Assembly (NCBI GenBank): GCA_046160725.1
Contig: JBJXHB010000326.1
Span: forward strand, 1 to 41,861
DNA length: 41,861 bases
From: JBJXHB01 sp046160725
GTDB lineage: Bacteria > Pseudomonadota > Gammaproteobacteria > Burkholderiales > Burkholderiaceae_C
Direction of reading: 5' to 3'
Shown here: positions 17,468 to 26,627 of the stretch, in pieces
Layout of the letters: each line of letters opens with the position of its first letter
How positions within the stretch are numbered: position 1 is the first letter of the stretch
Position numbers and translations under genes: made by a program
Notes under the pieces: generated by a model
Databases searched by the model: none
What the model was told of the DNA's origin: nothing
Seen by the model: only the letters and a program-made list of their open reading frames with translations

Positions 17468-18274
17468 TCAACGCAAGACATAGATCCGCCCTTCCACCAC
17501 CGCCAGCCGCATCGGCCACGTGCATTCGCCATGTGGAGGTGGCGTATTCTGCGTGCGCAGCACCGGTGTTCCGGCGGGTGACAAGGCTTCGATCATGTGG
17601 CCATCCAGGATCGGACGCAGGACCACCTCGTCCGCAGCTGGCGGCAGCACGTTCAGCGCCTTAGCCTCGAAGCGCGCTTGGAGGTGATCTCGAAAGCGCT
17701 GTACTGCTTGCGCGGGCGTCATCTGATAGGCCAGGGCCAACTCGTCGAAACGCAGTTTGGCAGCGGCTATCAGCCCATCCGGACGACCCAGCGACAGATC
17801 CAGTGCCATCTGCTGGAGGAACTCCACGACCAACCGACGCGTGCCGGGGTTGAAGCTGATCGGCGGCGCATCCAGCCACTTCCAGCGCGGGAAGTTAATC
17901 GGAAGCTCGACCTCGCTGGTCAACGTCACCGGCGCCTCGAAGCTCTTGTCTCTTGGCGCTGCCCAACTGATCTCCGCCAACTGGCGCGCGTTGTCGTCCA
18001 TCGGGCTGCGCCCTTGTCGCACCAGCAAAAGGCGCAGACGAGCCCACGTGGGCTTGACGGCCGTGCAGGGCTGCGGCAGCGACTCTTGTCCGGGCGTGAC
18101 GCATGCCGCAGTGAGATCCAGGCGATTGGCGCCGGTCAGGGTGAACTCATGCACGGGCAGCAGGCACTCGCCGCCGGCGCGGGACGTGCTGGCCACCGGG
18201 ATGCCGTTGAGCAAGGCCTCGGCAGCACAGCCCTCGCTGGTCAGGTGCAGGGTCAGCAGGCGCTCCATGGCCAT
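17468..18274 (-). CDS. unidentified protein downstream of the VgrG cargo genes
   Basis: A 268-aa protein not recognised from sequence. There is no signal peptide or transmembrane segment. The N-terminal 60 residues (ALLNGIPVA ... LPVHEFTLTGANRLDL) have the alternating pattern of a jelly-roll beta sandwich; the middle (about 140-210) is helical. Its ATG overlaps the previous stop by one base (TGATG), so translation is probably coupled and the two products may work together. tagH follows after 48 bp. It may be an adaptor, an accessory spike protein or an immunity protein, with no residue evidence for any of these. Confidence 0.75.
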   Translation of the reverse strand: MAMERLLTLHLTSEGCAAEALLNGIPVASTSRAGGECLLPVHEFTLTGANRLDLTAACVTPGQESLPQPCTAVKPTWARLRLLLVRQGRSPMDDNARQLAEISWAAPRDKSFEAPVTLTSEVELPINFPRWKWLDAPPISFNPGTRRLVVEFLQQMALDLSLGRPDGLIAAAKLRFDELALAYQMTPAQAVQRFRDHLQARFEAKALNVLPPAADEVVLRPILDGHMIEALSPAGTPVLRTQNTPPPHGECTWPMRLAVVEGRIYVLR

Positions 18275-20016
18275 CAGCCCGCGCTCCAGTCGACCAAAGG
18301 CATGGCTGCCAGGAGCGGTATCTTGCTCTGCGTGGCGCCGATGATCGGATCGGTCAACACCATCGTAGCCGTGCTAGGACCAATGGCCATCGTGAAGAAC
18401 CACTCCAATCCGGCCGCATCCGGGCGTGGGCGCAATCCCGCGCTGCCTGAAATCTGGCCGAGGAGGTCAGGGTCGCCCTGGACCGCGGCGAGCATGGCCA
18501 GTGATCCGTCCACCATCGGGTCCACTTCCAGTTGGAACGGCAGCTTGAATGTCGTCATGGCATCGGCAAGCGTCTGGCCGTCATGCCCAGCGCCGGCCAA
18601 CTGCAGGATCGTCCGCTTCAGTTCAACCTTGCCCACGGCGCGCAGCCGTATGCGTGCGCGACTGTCACCTTGAATGATTTCGCCTGCAAGCACCACATCG
18701 ATGGCCACCGCCATCATGTCGATGCCCCCCTCGCAGCGGCCAACGACCACGTCCGGCCCGGTGCGTCGCCAACCCCATGTCAACGCCGCGCTGCCGCACA
18801 GGGCCTGCATCTGCAACGTCAGGCTTGGGTTGCCGGTCACGACCCGGGTCCAGGCATTGAACACCTTGTCCCAGCCGGCACGACACGCCACCGGCAGGCC
18901 GGCCCAGGCCATTTGCCAGGCATCGATGGCCACAGGCACCGCATCGCGTTCCAGGCGCAGGCTGGCGGGCTTGGCCGGCTCAGCAGGCGACGAAGCGGGC
19001 CATTGCATCTCTGGCAGGGCGGCCTGCTGGACGGCCAGCATCCACTGCACCGCCGGATAGACATGCGCGATGACCCGGGCCGCATCAAAGGGCGCGCCGG
19101 TCTCGCGCAGACCGCAGGACGCCAGGTCGATGGCATGGTCCTGTGCCGGTAGAACATGACCGACACCGGTCAGGCCTGGTGCCTCGGCTGGCGGCAGCAT
19201 CGGGGTAGAGAACTGCAGGGCATCGCGCCCCTTCCAGGTGGCGACGGTTTCGCCATTGCCGATCCGCACCTCGGGATGCAACATGGGATTGCAGACCGCC
19301 AGGGGTTGGATCCGCAGGTTCAGCCGGGCGGCGGCGTTGCCAGGGCCCTTGCGCCCCAAGGCCGAGATCGACAACGGCGCGGGCGGCGCCTGATCCAAAT
19401 GCACCAGCTCAGGGCTGGGTGGCGGCGCCGGCTGCCGGACCAGGCCTCCTTGCGAAGGACGGTATTCCTGGATGTCAGCGGCATCGCTGAGCTTCAGGTC
19501 CACCACACCCAGGTCGCAAAGCAGGTCGGCCGTGACCACGGGATCGACTACGAAAACCGCGGCGGCCGCCCGGCCCTGGCCGGCACCCTGCGTCACCCGG
19601 GCAATGGCGGCGTCCCAGCTGGCCAGCGTCGGTCCCGGCGCCGCGCCCGCCGCAGGGGCCGGCTTGGCGCGCAGCTCGGCACGGGTCCGATGCAGGAGCT
19701 GGAACAGCTTGACCGCCGGTTTCCGACGGCTGTCCGCCAGGATCTCGCGGGCCCACTCGAAACCGGGCTTCTCATCGAAGTTCGCGCCCCAGAGACACCA
19801 CAGGCTGACCCAGCGGCCGAAATCGGTGGTATCGGACAGGCCATGTCGACGCGCCTGCTGCATGGCAGCCTCGACGAATGCCGGCCAGCGCTCCGTCAGG
19901 CGCTGCGTGACGGTCGGCCACGCCTGCGCCAGTGCATCCGTCATGGCGGCTGCGGTCCGGCGGACCTGGAGCTCATCCAGGAGGTCGAATTGATCCGGGC
20001 TGAGGGTCAGCATCAT
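18274..20016 (-). CDS. VgrG-linked protein of unknown function, candidate cargo
   Basis: A 580-aa protein with no signal peptide and no clear transmembrane helix. The N-terminal 110 residues (a LSPDQFDLLDEL start, helices, then WVSLWCLWGANFDEKPGFEWA) resemble the short helical proteins often encoded just after vgrG and DUF4123 genes. The rest is Ala/Pro-rich and beta-rich, ending in an MVLTDPIIGATQSK strand. No catalytic motif of a known lipase, nuclease, amidase or muramidase is seen. It lies 13 bp after the DUF4123 chaperone gene, the usual place for a VgrG-loaded effector, and is coupled to the next gene. Effector or structural adaptor are both possible. Confidence 0.75.
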   Translation of the reverse strand: MMLTLSPDQFDLLDELQVRRTAAAMTDALAQAWPTVTQRLTERWPAFVEAAMQQARRHGLSDTTDFGRWVSLWCLWGANFDEKPGFEWAREILADSRRKPAVKLFQLLHRTRAELRAKPAPAAGAAPGPTLASWDAAIARVTQGAGQGRAAAAVFVVDPVVTADLLCDLGVVDLKLSDAADIQEYRPSQGGLVRQPAPPPSPELVHLDQAPPAPLSISALGRKGPGNAAARLNLRIQPLAVCNPMLHPEVRIGNGETVATWKGRDALQFSTPMLPPAEAPGLTGVGHVLPAQDHAIDLASCGLRETGAPFDAARVIAHVYPAVQWMLAVQQAALPEMQWPASSPAEPAKPASLRLERDAVPVAIDAWQMAWAGLPVACRAGWDKVFNAWTRVVTGNPSLTLQMQALCGSAALTWGWRRTGPDVVVGRCEGGIDMMAVAIDVVLAGEIIQGDSRARIRLRAVGKVELKRTILQLAGAGHDGQTLADAMTTFKLPFQLEVDPMVDGSLAMLAAVQGDPDLLGQISGSAGLRPRPDAAGLEWFFTMAIGPSTATMVLTDPIIGATQSKIPLLAAMPLVDWSAG

Positions 20017-20029
20017 CGGTCGAGATCGA

Positions 20030-20611
20030 TCACGCCGCCTCGGCCAACAGCCGACGTGACAGTCGGGTCAGCACACCCCGCTCCATCCAGAGCCAGGTCC
20101 ACTGGCGCTGGTCGACAAGGACCAGTTCATTCATCTGGCTGAAGAGCAGGTCCTGCTGTGTTGGCGCCATCGTCGGCAGGACGGCCGACAGGACCTCCGG
20201 GTCGTACCAGCGCCAATGCCGGATCTCGCCATCCGGGGTCAATACCTCGACCAGAGCGCGGCAATGGTTGCGCACCTCCAGCAAAGATCGTTGCGACACC
20301 AGCAGCAGGCCCCAGCCCGGGAACGTCTTGGCCGCATCCTTCAAGACAAAGTCGGTGAAGGCGGACTCACGCTGAAGCTCCGCAACGTAGGCACTGCGCT
20401 GTGCGACCTCGGGCGTCAGCGCGCCGCGGCGCAGGCTGTCCCAGCCGGCTGTCGGCGCGGTCTCCAGGCGATCCGGCATCTGAGGCATGACGGCACCGTC
20501 GATGACGGCGAACACCCGGGCACCATCGCGATTCCAGAGCGCTGCCTTGACCTGGGCATAGGACTGCGCCGGTCCATCGCCTGCTGCTGCTGCTGCGGTT
20601 GCCACGGTCAC
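20030..20611 (-). CDS. DUF4123 VgrG-effector adaptor chaperone
   Basis: DUF4123 proteins (Tap-1/TEC) bind specific effectors and load them on the cognate VgrG. The 193-aa protein has the family features: an FAVIDGAV strand, GWGLLLVSQRSLLEVRNHCR, and WRWYDPEVLSAVLP, followed by a C-terminal helical end. The GTG start overlaps the vgrG stop (GTGA), so translation is coupled to vgrG. Its likely clients are the two genes just downstream. Confidence 0.88.
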   Translation of the reverse strand: MTVATAAAAAGDGPAQSYAQVKAALWNRDGARVFAVIDGAVMPQMPDRLETAPTAGWDSLRRGALTPEVAQRSAYVAELQRESAFTDFVLKDAAKTFPGWGLLLVSQRSLLEVRNHCRALVEVLTPDGEIRHWRWYDPEVLSAVLPTMAPTQQDLLFSQMNELVLVDQRQWTWLWMERGVLTRLSRRLLAEAA

Positions 20612-22779
20612 TTCTTGGTCATCGGATCCTTGAACTGATCCTCGTACTTGCCTTCGGTCAAGTCCTTGAACGTGGTGGCCTCGGCAGGGGCCTTCGGACT
20701 CGCGGCCTTGGCGGAGCCGCCGGAGCCGCCGCAATTGATCTTGACCATCGCGCCGTCGATGGTGACGCCGCCTGGCCCCAAGGTGATCGACGCCGCCCCG
20801 GACACCAGCTTGATGCCGCTGGCGCCTTGGATGGCGACGGTCATGCCCTTCATGTCCAGGCCGCCCGTGGCGGAGATGGCGGTATCGCCGGTGGTCTTGA
20901 TGGCCAACTTGCCGGTGACGTCGGCGCCCCAGTCACCACCAATCTTGGTGCTCAGGTCCTTGGCGACCTTCAGGTTGGCGACGTTCTTGATATTGACCAG
21001 CGTGTCGTTGTGGACCGTCAGGTGCAGGTCGGCCTTGACCTCGGTCTTGACCTCCTTGCCGACGTAGGTGTAGTCATTGCCACCGATCGATGTCTTGCGG
21101 TCGACCTTGATGCGAACCGTTTCGTTCTTCTCGACAAAGTCGAAGGCGTCGTTCTTGACGTGGCGGTAGAAGTCCTTCTCCGCACGCACCCAGATGTACT
21201 CGCTGCCCTTCTTGTCCTCGAAGCGCAACTCGTTGAAGTTCGTCTCCGACCCGCCCTTGGTGCTGCGGGTGACGATGCCGGTGCAGGTGGCGAAGTCCGC
21301 CATCTTCCAGGTCATCGTGTTGGTGTCGTTGTAGACCGACCCCGTGACCAACGGCTTGTCGGGGTCGCCATCGATGAAGCTGACGACCACCTCATGGCCG
21401 ATCCGGGGCAGCGCAAAGAAGCCGAACCCCTTGCCAGCCCAGGGCTGGGCCACGCGGACCCAGCAACCGGCGGCGAGCGTCTTGTCACCCAGGCGGTCCC
21501 AATGGAACTGGACCTTGATGCGCCCATGCTTGTCGGTGTCGATTTCGTTGCCTGCGGCGCCGATGACGACCGCCGTCTGCGGGCCCGCGATGCGGGGCCG
21601 CGGGGTGATGCGCTCGGGCTTGAAGCTGCCGCTGGTGGAATTGATGCAGATGAACTGGCAGCGGAAGCCCTCGGGCTTGACCCCGGCCTTTGAAATATCG
21701 TCGTTGCCCTCATGGTCCGCGAACGTCATCTTGTACCGGGCCTCGACCACCAGGTACATGCCGTTGTCGGCCGGAGTGCCCGGGTCGGCATAGATGAAGG
21801 TTGCCCCGCAGGCCACGTCGCGCACATTGGTCAGGCCGGAATAGGCGGCCTGCAGCGACTGTGCTTCCTCGAGAACGACCTTGGCTGCTGCAGCCTTGGG
21901 GTCGATGGGCGGCATGAAGGTGGTGACCTTGTCCTTCTGGCTGTTCTGCACCACCAACGCGGAATGCTCGAAAAGTTCCGACTTGCCGACCTTGGCAGTG
22001 CCGCCCGAGGCGGCCTTCTCGGCCTTGATCGCGGTGGTCGAGGCGAGGTAGTCGTAGTCGCCGATCACCGCCTTCTGGGCGCGAGCCTCCTCGAACTTGG
22101 ACCAGCTGGTGATCGCGTTGGATTGCTTGAGCGAGTTGGCCCAGGGCACCGGCAGCGGGATCTGCTTCGGCAGGTGCACGATGTTCAGGTCCACCACCAC
22201 CATCTTGTGCGAGGTCTCGGTGTGCTCGAAGAAGTAGTACATGCCGAACCGTTCCATCAGCCGGCTGACGAAGTTGAAGTCGGTCTCGTCATACTGGACG
22301 CAATAGTCCAGCGTCGGGTAGGTCGGCAGCATGCCGCGGAACTCATGCTCGCAGCCGCTGTACTCGCCGAAGACCTCGGTCAGGATGTCCTTGGGTGTCT
22401 TGTTCTGGAAGATCTTGCTGTTGCGCCGCTGGGTCATGAAGTACGGCCATGGCCGCACCGTTGCCGAGTGCCGTACGAACCGGCCGAAGTTCTCGCCCCG
22501 CTGGATGCGGGTGACGTAGCCGTTCCAGTGGCGCTTCATTTCGGTGACGGAGTCGATTCGCAGCGTCACCGTGGCCTTGGTGCCGACCAGGGCGTGCAGG
22601 TCGATCGTCTCCGGCGAGCCGGTCAGCGCGTTGACGTTGGACACCATGTCCAGCGTGTACTCCGGCAGGCGTCCCAGCCGCTCGGTGCCGGTCATGCCCA
22701 GCATCAGCAGCTTGTCCGAGCCGGCGTCGGTGGAAACCGTCAGGATCTGGCGGGCGCCGGAAAGTCCTGGAATGGCCAT
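20608..22779 (-). CDS. vgrG: T6SS spike protein VgrG (TssI)
   Basis: The trimeric spike on the Hcp tube. Of 723 aa, residues 1 to about 380 are the gp27-like base and the OB-fold region follows (AGCWVRVAQPWAGKGFGFFA, PRIGHEVVVSFIDGDPDKP). From about 480 on is the gp5-like beta-helix needle, ending in repeats of the GLDMKGMTV and SITLGPGGVTIDG type. The tail after about 690 is Gly/Ser/Lys-rich and has no enzymatic domain, so this is a non-specialised VgrG. AGGGGGA precedes the ATG. It follows tssH by 82 bp. Confidence 0.96.
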   Translation of the reverse strand: MAIPGLSGARQILTVSTDAGSDKLLMLGMTGTERLGRLPEYTLDMVSNVNALTGSPETIDLHALVGTKATVTLRIDSVTEMKRHWNGYVTRIQRGENFGRFVRHSATVRPWPYFMTQRRNSKIFQNKTPKDILTEVFGEYSGCEHEFRGMLPTYPTLDYCVQYDETDFNFVSRLMERFGMYYFFEHTETSHKMVVVDLNIVHLPKQIPLPVPWANSLKQSNAITSWSKFEEARAQKAVIGDYDYLASTTAIKAEKAASGGTAKVGKSELFEHSALVVQNSQKDKVTTFMPPIDPKAAAAKVVLEEAQSLQAAYSGLTNVRDVACGATFIYADPGTPADNGMYLVVEARYKMTFADHEGNDDISKAGVKPEGFRCQFICINSTSGSFKPERITPRPRIAGPQTAVVIGAAGNEIDTDKHGRIKVQFHWDRLGDKTLAAGCWVRVAQPWAGKGFGFFALPRIGHEVVVSFIDGDPDKPLVTGSVYNDTNTMTWKMADFATCTGIVTRSTKGGSETNFNELRFEDKKGSEYIWVRAEKDFYRHVKNDAFDFVEKNETVRIKVDRKTSIGGNDYTYVGKEVKTEVKADLHLTVHNDTLVNIKNVANLKVAKDLSTKIGGDWGADVTGKLAIKTTGDTAISATGGLDMKGMTVAIQGASGIKLVSGAASITLGPGGVTIDGAMVKINCGGSGGSAKAASPKAPAEATTFKDLTEGKYEDQFKDPMTKK

Positions 22780-22861
22780 GGTGCTATCCCCCTATCGTGT
22801 TGCGGGCGGTGCGCAGGTGTTGCGCGAGGCCGGCCGCCCCCGGCCGCCGAACGGCAATGAA

Positions 22862-25540
22862 TCAGTCAAACTCGTACGTGAAGTCCTTGTCCGCCACGCC
22901 GATGCGGATGCCCTTGAGCTCCTCGCCTGATGCGGTGCGACGCAGGTATTCCACCGAGATGCGCGGCAGCATCGTGTTGGTCAGGATCGCGTCAATGATG
23001 CGCCCACCGCTCTCGGCGTTGTTGCAGCGGCTCACGATCAGCCTGACCGCCTCGTCGCTGTAGTCGAACGGGATCTTGTGGTTCTCGGCCACCCGCTTGC
23101 GGATGCGGCCCAGCTGCAGCTTCACGATGCGGGCCAGCATGTCGTCGGTCAGCGGGTAGTACGGGATGGTGACGATGCGACCCAGCAGTGCCGGCGGAAA
23201 CACTTTCTGCAGCGGTTCCTTCATCGCAGCGGCCAGCGACTCCGGGTCGGGCAGCAGTTCCGGGTCCTTGCACATGTTCATGATGAGCTCGGAGCCGGCG
23301 TTGCTGGTGAGCAGGATGATGGTGTTCTTGAAGTCGATCATCCGGCCTTCGCCGTCTTCCATCCAGCCCTTGTCAAAGACCTGGAAGAAGATCTCGTGCA
23401 CGTCCGAGTGCGCCTTCTCGACCTCGTCCAGCAGCACCACGCTGTAGGGCCGCCGGCGGACCGCCTCGGTCAGGATGCCGCCCTCGCCATAGCCGACATA
23501 TCCAGGCGGAGCGCCCTTCAATGTCGAGACAGTGTGCGCCTCCTGGAACTCGCTCATGTTGATGGTGATGACGTTCTGTTCACCACCGTAGAGCGACTCC
23601 GCCAGTGCCAGGGCGGTCTCGGTCTTGCCAACGCCGGAGGTTCCGCACAGCATGAACACGCCGATTGGCTTGTTCGGGTTGTCAAGCCGGGCCCGCGATG
23701 TCTGGATGCGGCGCGCGATCATCTCCAGCCCATGTTGCTGGCCGATCACCCGCTGGCCCAGGGTGTCGCCGAGCCGCAGCACGGCCTCGAGTTCGTTCTT
23801 CACCATCCGGCCAACGGGGATGCCGGTCCAATCGGCGACGACCGACGCCACGGCCTGGTTGTCCACGGACGGCATGATCAGCGGCGTGTCGCCCTGTATG
23901 CCGGCCAGCTTGTCCTGCTCGGCCCTGAGTTCAGTCAGCACCGCAGCCCGGTCGCCATCGGCACCGTCGGCGGGGATGTCGACCGCGTCCTTGTCGCCGC
24001 GCAGCCGCGCCCGCAACTCCAGCACCTTCTCGACCACCACCTTCTCCTCGTCCCAACGGGCCTGCAGGCCCTTCAGGCGCTCGCGCTCGGTGTCGAGCTT
24101 CGCGTCGACATCGACACGGCGGCTGCCGATCTCGACGCCCACGGCGGACTCGCGGTCGATGATCTGCTGCTCCAGCTCCAGCGCCTCGATGCGCCGCTGG
24201 CAGTCCTCGACCTCGGCGGGAATGGCATGCTGGCTGACGGCGACGCGGGCACAGGCCGTGTCCAGCAGGCTGACCGCCTTGTCCGGAAGCTGGCGTGCCG
24301 GTATGTAGCGGTGCGACAGCTTCACGGCCGCCTCGATGGCCTCATCCAGCAGCTGCACGCGGTGGTGTTTTTCCAGCACCGTGGCCACGCCGCGCAGCAT
24401 CAGGATGGCTTTGTGCTCGTCGGGCTCCGGGACCTGCACGACCTGGAAGCGCCGGGTCAGGGCCGGATCCTTCTCGATGTATTTCTTGTACTCGGCCCAG
24501 GTCGTGGCGCCTATGGTGCGCAGCGTTCCGCGTGCCAGAGCTGGCTTCAGCAGGTTGGCCGCGTCGCCGGTGCCGGCGGCACCACCGGCGCCGACCAGCG
24601 TGTGCACCTCGTCGATGAACATGATGATCGGCTTGGGGCTGGCCTGGACTTCGTCGATCACCTGGCGCAGGCGCTGCTCGAACTCGCCCTTCATGGACGC
24701 GCCGGCCTGCAGCAGGCCGATGTCCAGCGACAGCAGCGACACGCCCTGCATCTGCGGCGGCACGTCGCCACGCGCCAGCCGTTGCGCAAAGCCCTCGACG
24801 ACAGCGGTCTTGCCGACACCGGCCTCCCCGGTCAGGATGGGGTTGTTCTGCCGGCGCCGCATCAGGATGTCGACGATCTGCCGGATCTCGTCGTCGCGGC
24901 CTGTGATCGGGTCCATCTTGCCTTCGCGGGCACGCTCGGTCAGGTCGGTGCAGAACTTCTTCAGCGCCTCCTGCTTGCCCATGGCCGCAGGTGCCATGGC
25001 ACCGGACGCCTCACCCGGCTGGGCCTGGGCCATGCCCGTGCCGTCCTGTGCGCCCTGACCGGTCTCGCCGCTGTTGGCGGTGATCTTGGCCAGGTTCTCG
25101 GCCAGGTCATCGGGCTTGATCTTCTCGAACTGGCGTGAGATCGCGAGCAGTGCATTGCGCAGGCTGTTGGTGCGCAGCATGCCCAGCAGCAGGTAGCCGG
25201 TGCGGACGCATGAGTCACCGTAGGCCAGCGTGCCGTAGACCCAGCCGCGCTCGATAGCACCTTCGATGTGATCCGAGAAGTCGCTGATCGATGTCGAGCC
25301 GCGCGGCAGCCGGTCCAGCGCCTGGGTCACGTCCCGGGCCATGGCCGCTGCGTCCAGTGCGTAGTGCCGCACGATCTGGGCCAGGTCCGATTCCTGCGTC
25401 TCCAGCAGGTTGGTCACCCAGTGGACCAACTCGACGTACGGGTTGCCACGCAGCTTGCAAAAGACCGTTGCGCCCTCGATGGACTTGTAGCCCAGCGGGT
25501 TGAGTTTGCCGAACAGGGCCAGGCGGCTGATTTCGCTCAT
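22862..25540 (-). CDS. tssH: T6SS sheath disassembly ATPase TssH (ClpV)
   Basis: AAA+ unfoldase that recycles the contracted TssB/C sheath. The N-terminal Clp-N domain covers about 1-150, with an Ala/Gly/Gln-rich linker near 155-190. D1 has Walker A GEAGVGKT at 238-245 and Walker B IIMFIDE with D310/E311. The coiled-coil M domain is at about 440-545. D2 has Walker A GTSGVGKT at 633-640. The C-terminal D2-small domain is complete. The 892 aa length is typical. It lies 25 bp after tssG. Confidence 0.97.
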   Translation of the reverse strand: MSEISRLALFGKLNPLGYKSIEGATVFCKLRGNPYVELVHWVTNLLETQESDLAQIVRHYALDAAAMARDVTQALDRLPRGSTSISDFSDHIEGAIERGWVYGTLAYGDSCVRTGYLLLGMLRTNSLRNALLAISRQFEKIKPDDLAENLAKITANSGETGQGAQDGTGMAQAQPGEASGAMAPAAMGKQEALKKFCTDLTERAREGKMDPITGRDDEIRQIVDILMRRRQNNPILTGEAGVGKTAVVEGFAQRLARGDVPPQMQGVSLLSLDIGLLQAGASMKGEFEQRLRQVIDEVQASPKPIIMFIDEVHTLVGAGGAAGTGDAANLLKPALARGTLRTIGATTWAEYKKYIEKDPALTRRFQVVQVPEPDEHKAILMLRGVATVLEKHHRVQLLDEAIEAAVKLSHRYIPARQLPDKAVSLLDTACARVAVSQHAIPAEVEDCQRRIEALELEQQIIDRESAVGVEIGSRRVDVDAKLDTERERLKGLQARWDEEKVVVEKVLELRARLRGDKDAVDIPADGADGDRAAVLTELRAEQDKLAGIQGDTPLIMPSVDNQAVASVVADWTGIPVGRMVKNELEAVLRLGDTLGQRVIGQQHGLEMIARRIQTSRARLDNPNKPIGVFMLCGTSGVGKTETALALAESLYGGEQNVITINMSEFQEAHTVSTLKGAPPGYVGYGEGGILTEAVRRRPYSVVLLDEVEKAHSDVHEIFFQVFDKGWMEDGEGRMIDFKNTIILLTSNAGSELIMNMCKDPELLPDPESLAAAMKEPLQKVFPPALLGRIVTIPYYPLTDDMLARIVKLQLGRIRKRVAENHKIPFDYSDEAVRLIVSRCNNAESGGRIIDAILTNTMLPRISVEYLRRTASGEELKGIRIGVADKDFTYEFD

Positions 25541-25565
25541 AGTTGGAGTCTCCAGGTTCCAGGGT

Positions 25566-26627
25566 TCATTGTGTTGCGGTCGTGGCTCGGGTCGACGGAT
25601 GGGTTACCCGCAGCGGCAGGATGCTCTCGACATTCATCACGAGATCATCGGCGTCGCGGCGGCGACGGAAATCCGGCCCGCCGTTGAGCCAGCTGGTGCG
25701 CCCGAGCCGCCCGATCTGGCGCTGGCTGCCCAGGCTCCAGGACGGCACGTCCTCGCGGCGCAGGATCAGCTGCAGATCCCAGTTGAACTCGAAACCGACG
25801 TATTGGCGCACCATGGCCTGCAACTGAGCCAACGCGGTGCCGCCGGGCAGCAGCTCCACGTAGCGCTGCCAGTCCAGCGGGCCGACCACGATGCGAAACT
25901 TGTGCTGGACATCCCAGACGCTTTTACCGAGGATGGCGCCACGCCCGAGGCAGGACCGGATATCGCCGTGCAGTCGGGTCCGGTCGCGCGGGTCCAGGTC
26001 CATCCAGTGCGCGCAGAACTGCTCCACGCGCATCGGCACGTTGTAACGCAGCTGGATCCAGGCCTGCAGGCCGTCGGCGTCACGGATGGTCCGCGACAGT
26101 CGGCCGGTGAAGTGAAACTTGGATGCATCGCCCAAGGCGTCGCGTTCGCGCAGCGCGGGCTCGACCATGCCGAACATCGCGCCCAGGTAGCGCAGAAAAG
26201 CCGTCTGGTTGGCGCGGTCCAGGCTGACAGCCGGCTGCGTGCGGGACCAGGCCTTGTAGAACAGCAGCCCGAACCGGTGCAGCAGCATGTCCAGAAAGCG
26301 CAGAAACGTCCGGTCGCCTTCGTAGAGCATGCGCTCGCGCGCGTACTCGGTCATGTGGATCGGCAGCGCTCCGTTGGGGCCCAGCATGCCGAACACGCGT
26401 TGCACCAACCGTGCCGGGACCCCCGGCTCCAGCGCCGTGATGGCATTGGGCGCGAAGGTCAGGGATGCCTCCTGGGCGAACCGGATCGGCTCATCCTGCG
26501 GGCGCAGGGCGTCGCCCAGCCGCGGGAGGTGCGGATGGGCAAGTTCGATCAGGCGCATGGCCTGGAACAACTCGTATTGCCCCGGGCGCTGCCGGATGCG
26601 GTCCAGCGTGCCGGCATCGACCGTCAC
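25566..26627 (-). CDS. tssG: T6SS baseplate protein TssG
   Basis: Baseplate wedge subunit that forms the TssF2-TssG core with TssE. The 353-aa protein has the family start RQRPGQYELFQAMRLIE, then a QEASLTFAPNAI strand, FGMLGPNGALPIHMTEYA and RFLDMLLHRFGLLFYKAW. It begins with a GTG that overlaps the tssF stop (GTGA), so it is translationally coupled to tssF, as expected for fixed stoichiometry. Confidence 0.96.
   Translation of the reverse strand: MTVDAGTLDRIRQRPGQYELFQAMRLIELAHPHLPRLGDALRPQDEPIRFAQEASLTFAPNAITALEPGVPARLVQRVFGMLGPNGALPIHMTEYARERMLYEGDRTFLRFLDMLLHRFGLLFYKAWSRTQPAVSLDRANQTAFLRYLGAMFGMVEPALRERDALGDASKFHFTGRLSRTIRDADGLQAWIQLRYNVPMRVEQFCAHWMDLDPRDRTRLHGDIRSCLGRGAILGKSVWDVQHKFRIVVGPLDWQRYVELLPGGTALAQLQAMVRQYVGFEFNWDLQLILRREDVPSWSLGSQRQIGRLGRTSWLNGGPDFRRRRDADDLVMNVESILPLRVTHPSTRATTATQ

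Noticed and set aside
23078..25138. 686-codon + strand frame opposite tssH
   Set aside because: Antisense shadow of a canonical ClpV gene; composition is His/Leu/Gln-rich without domains.
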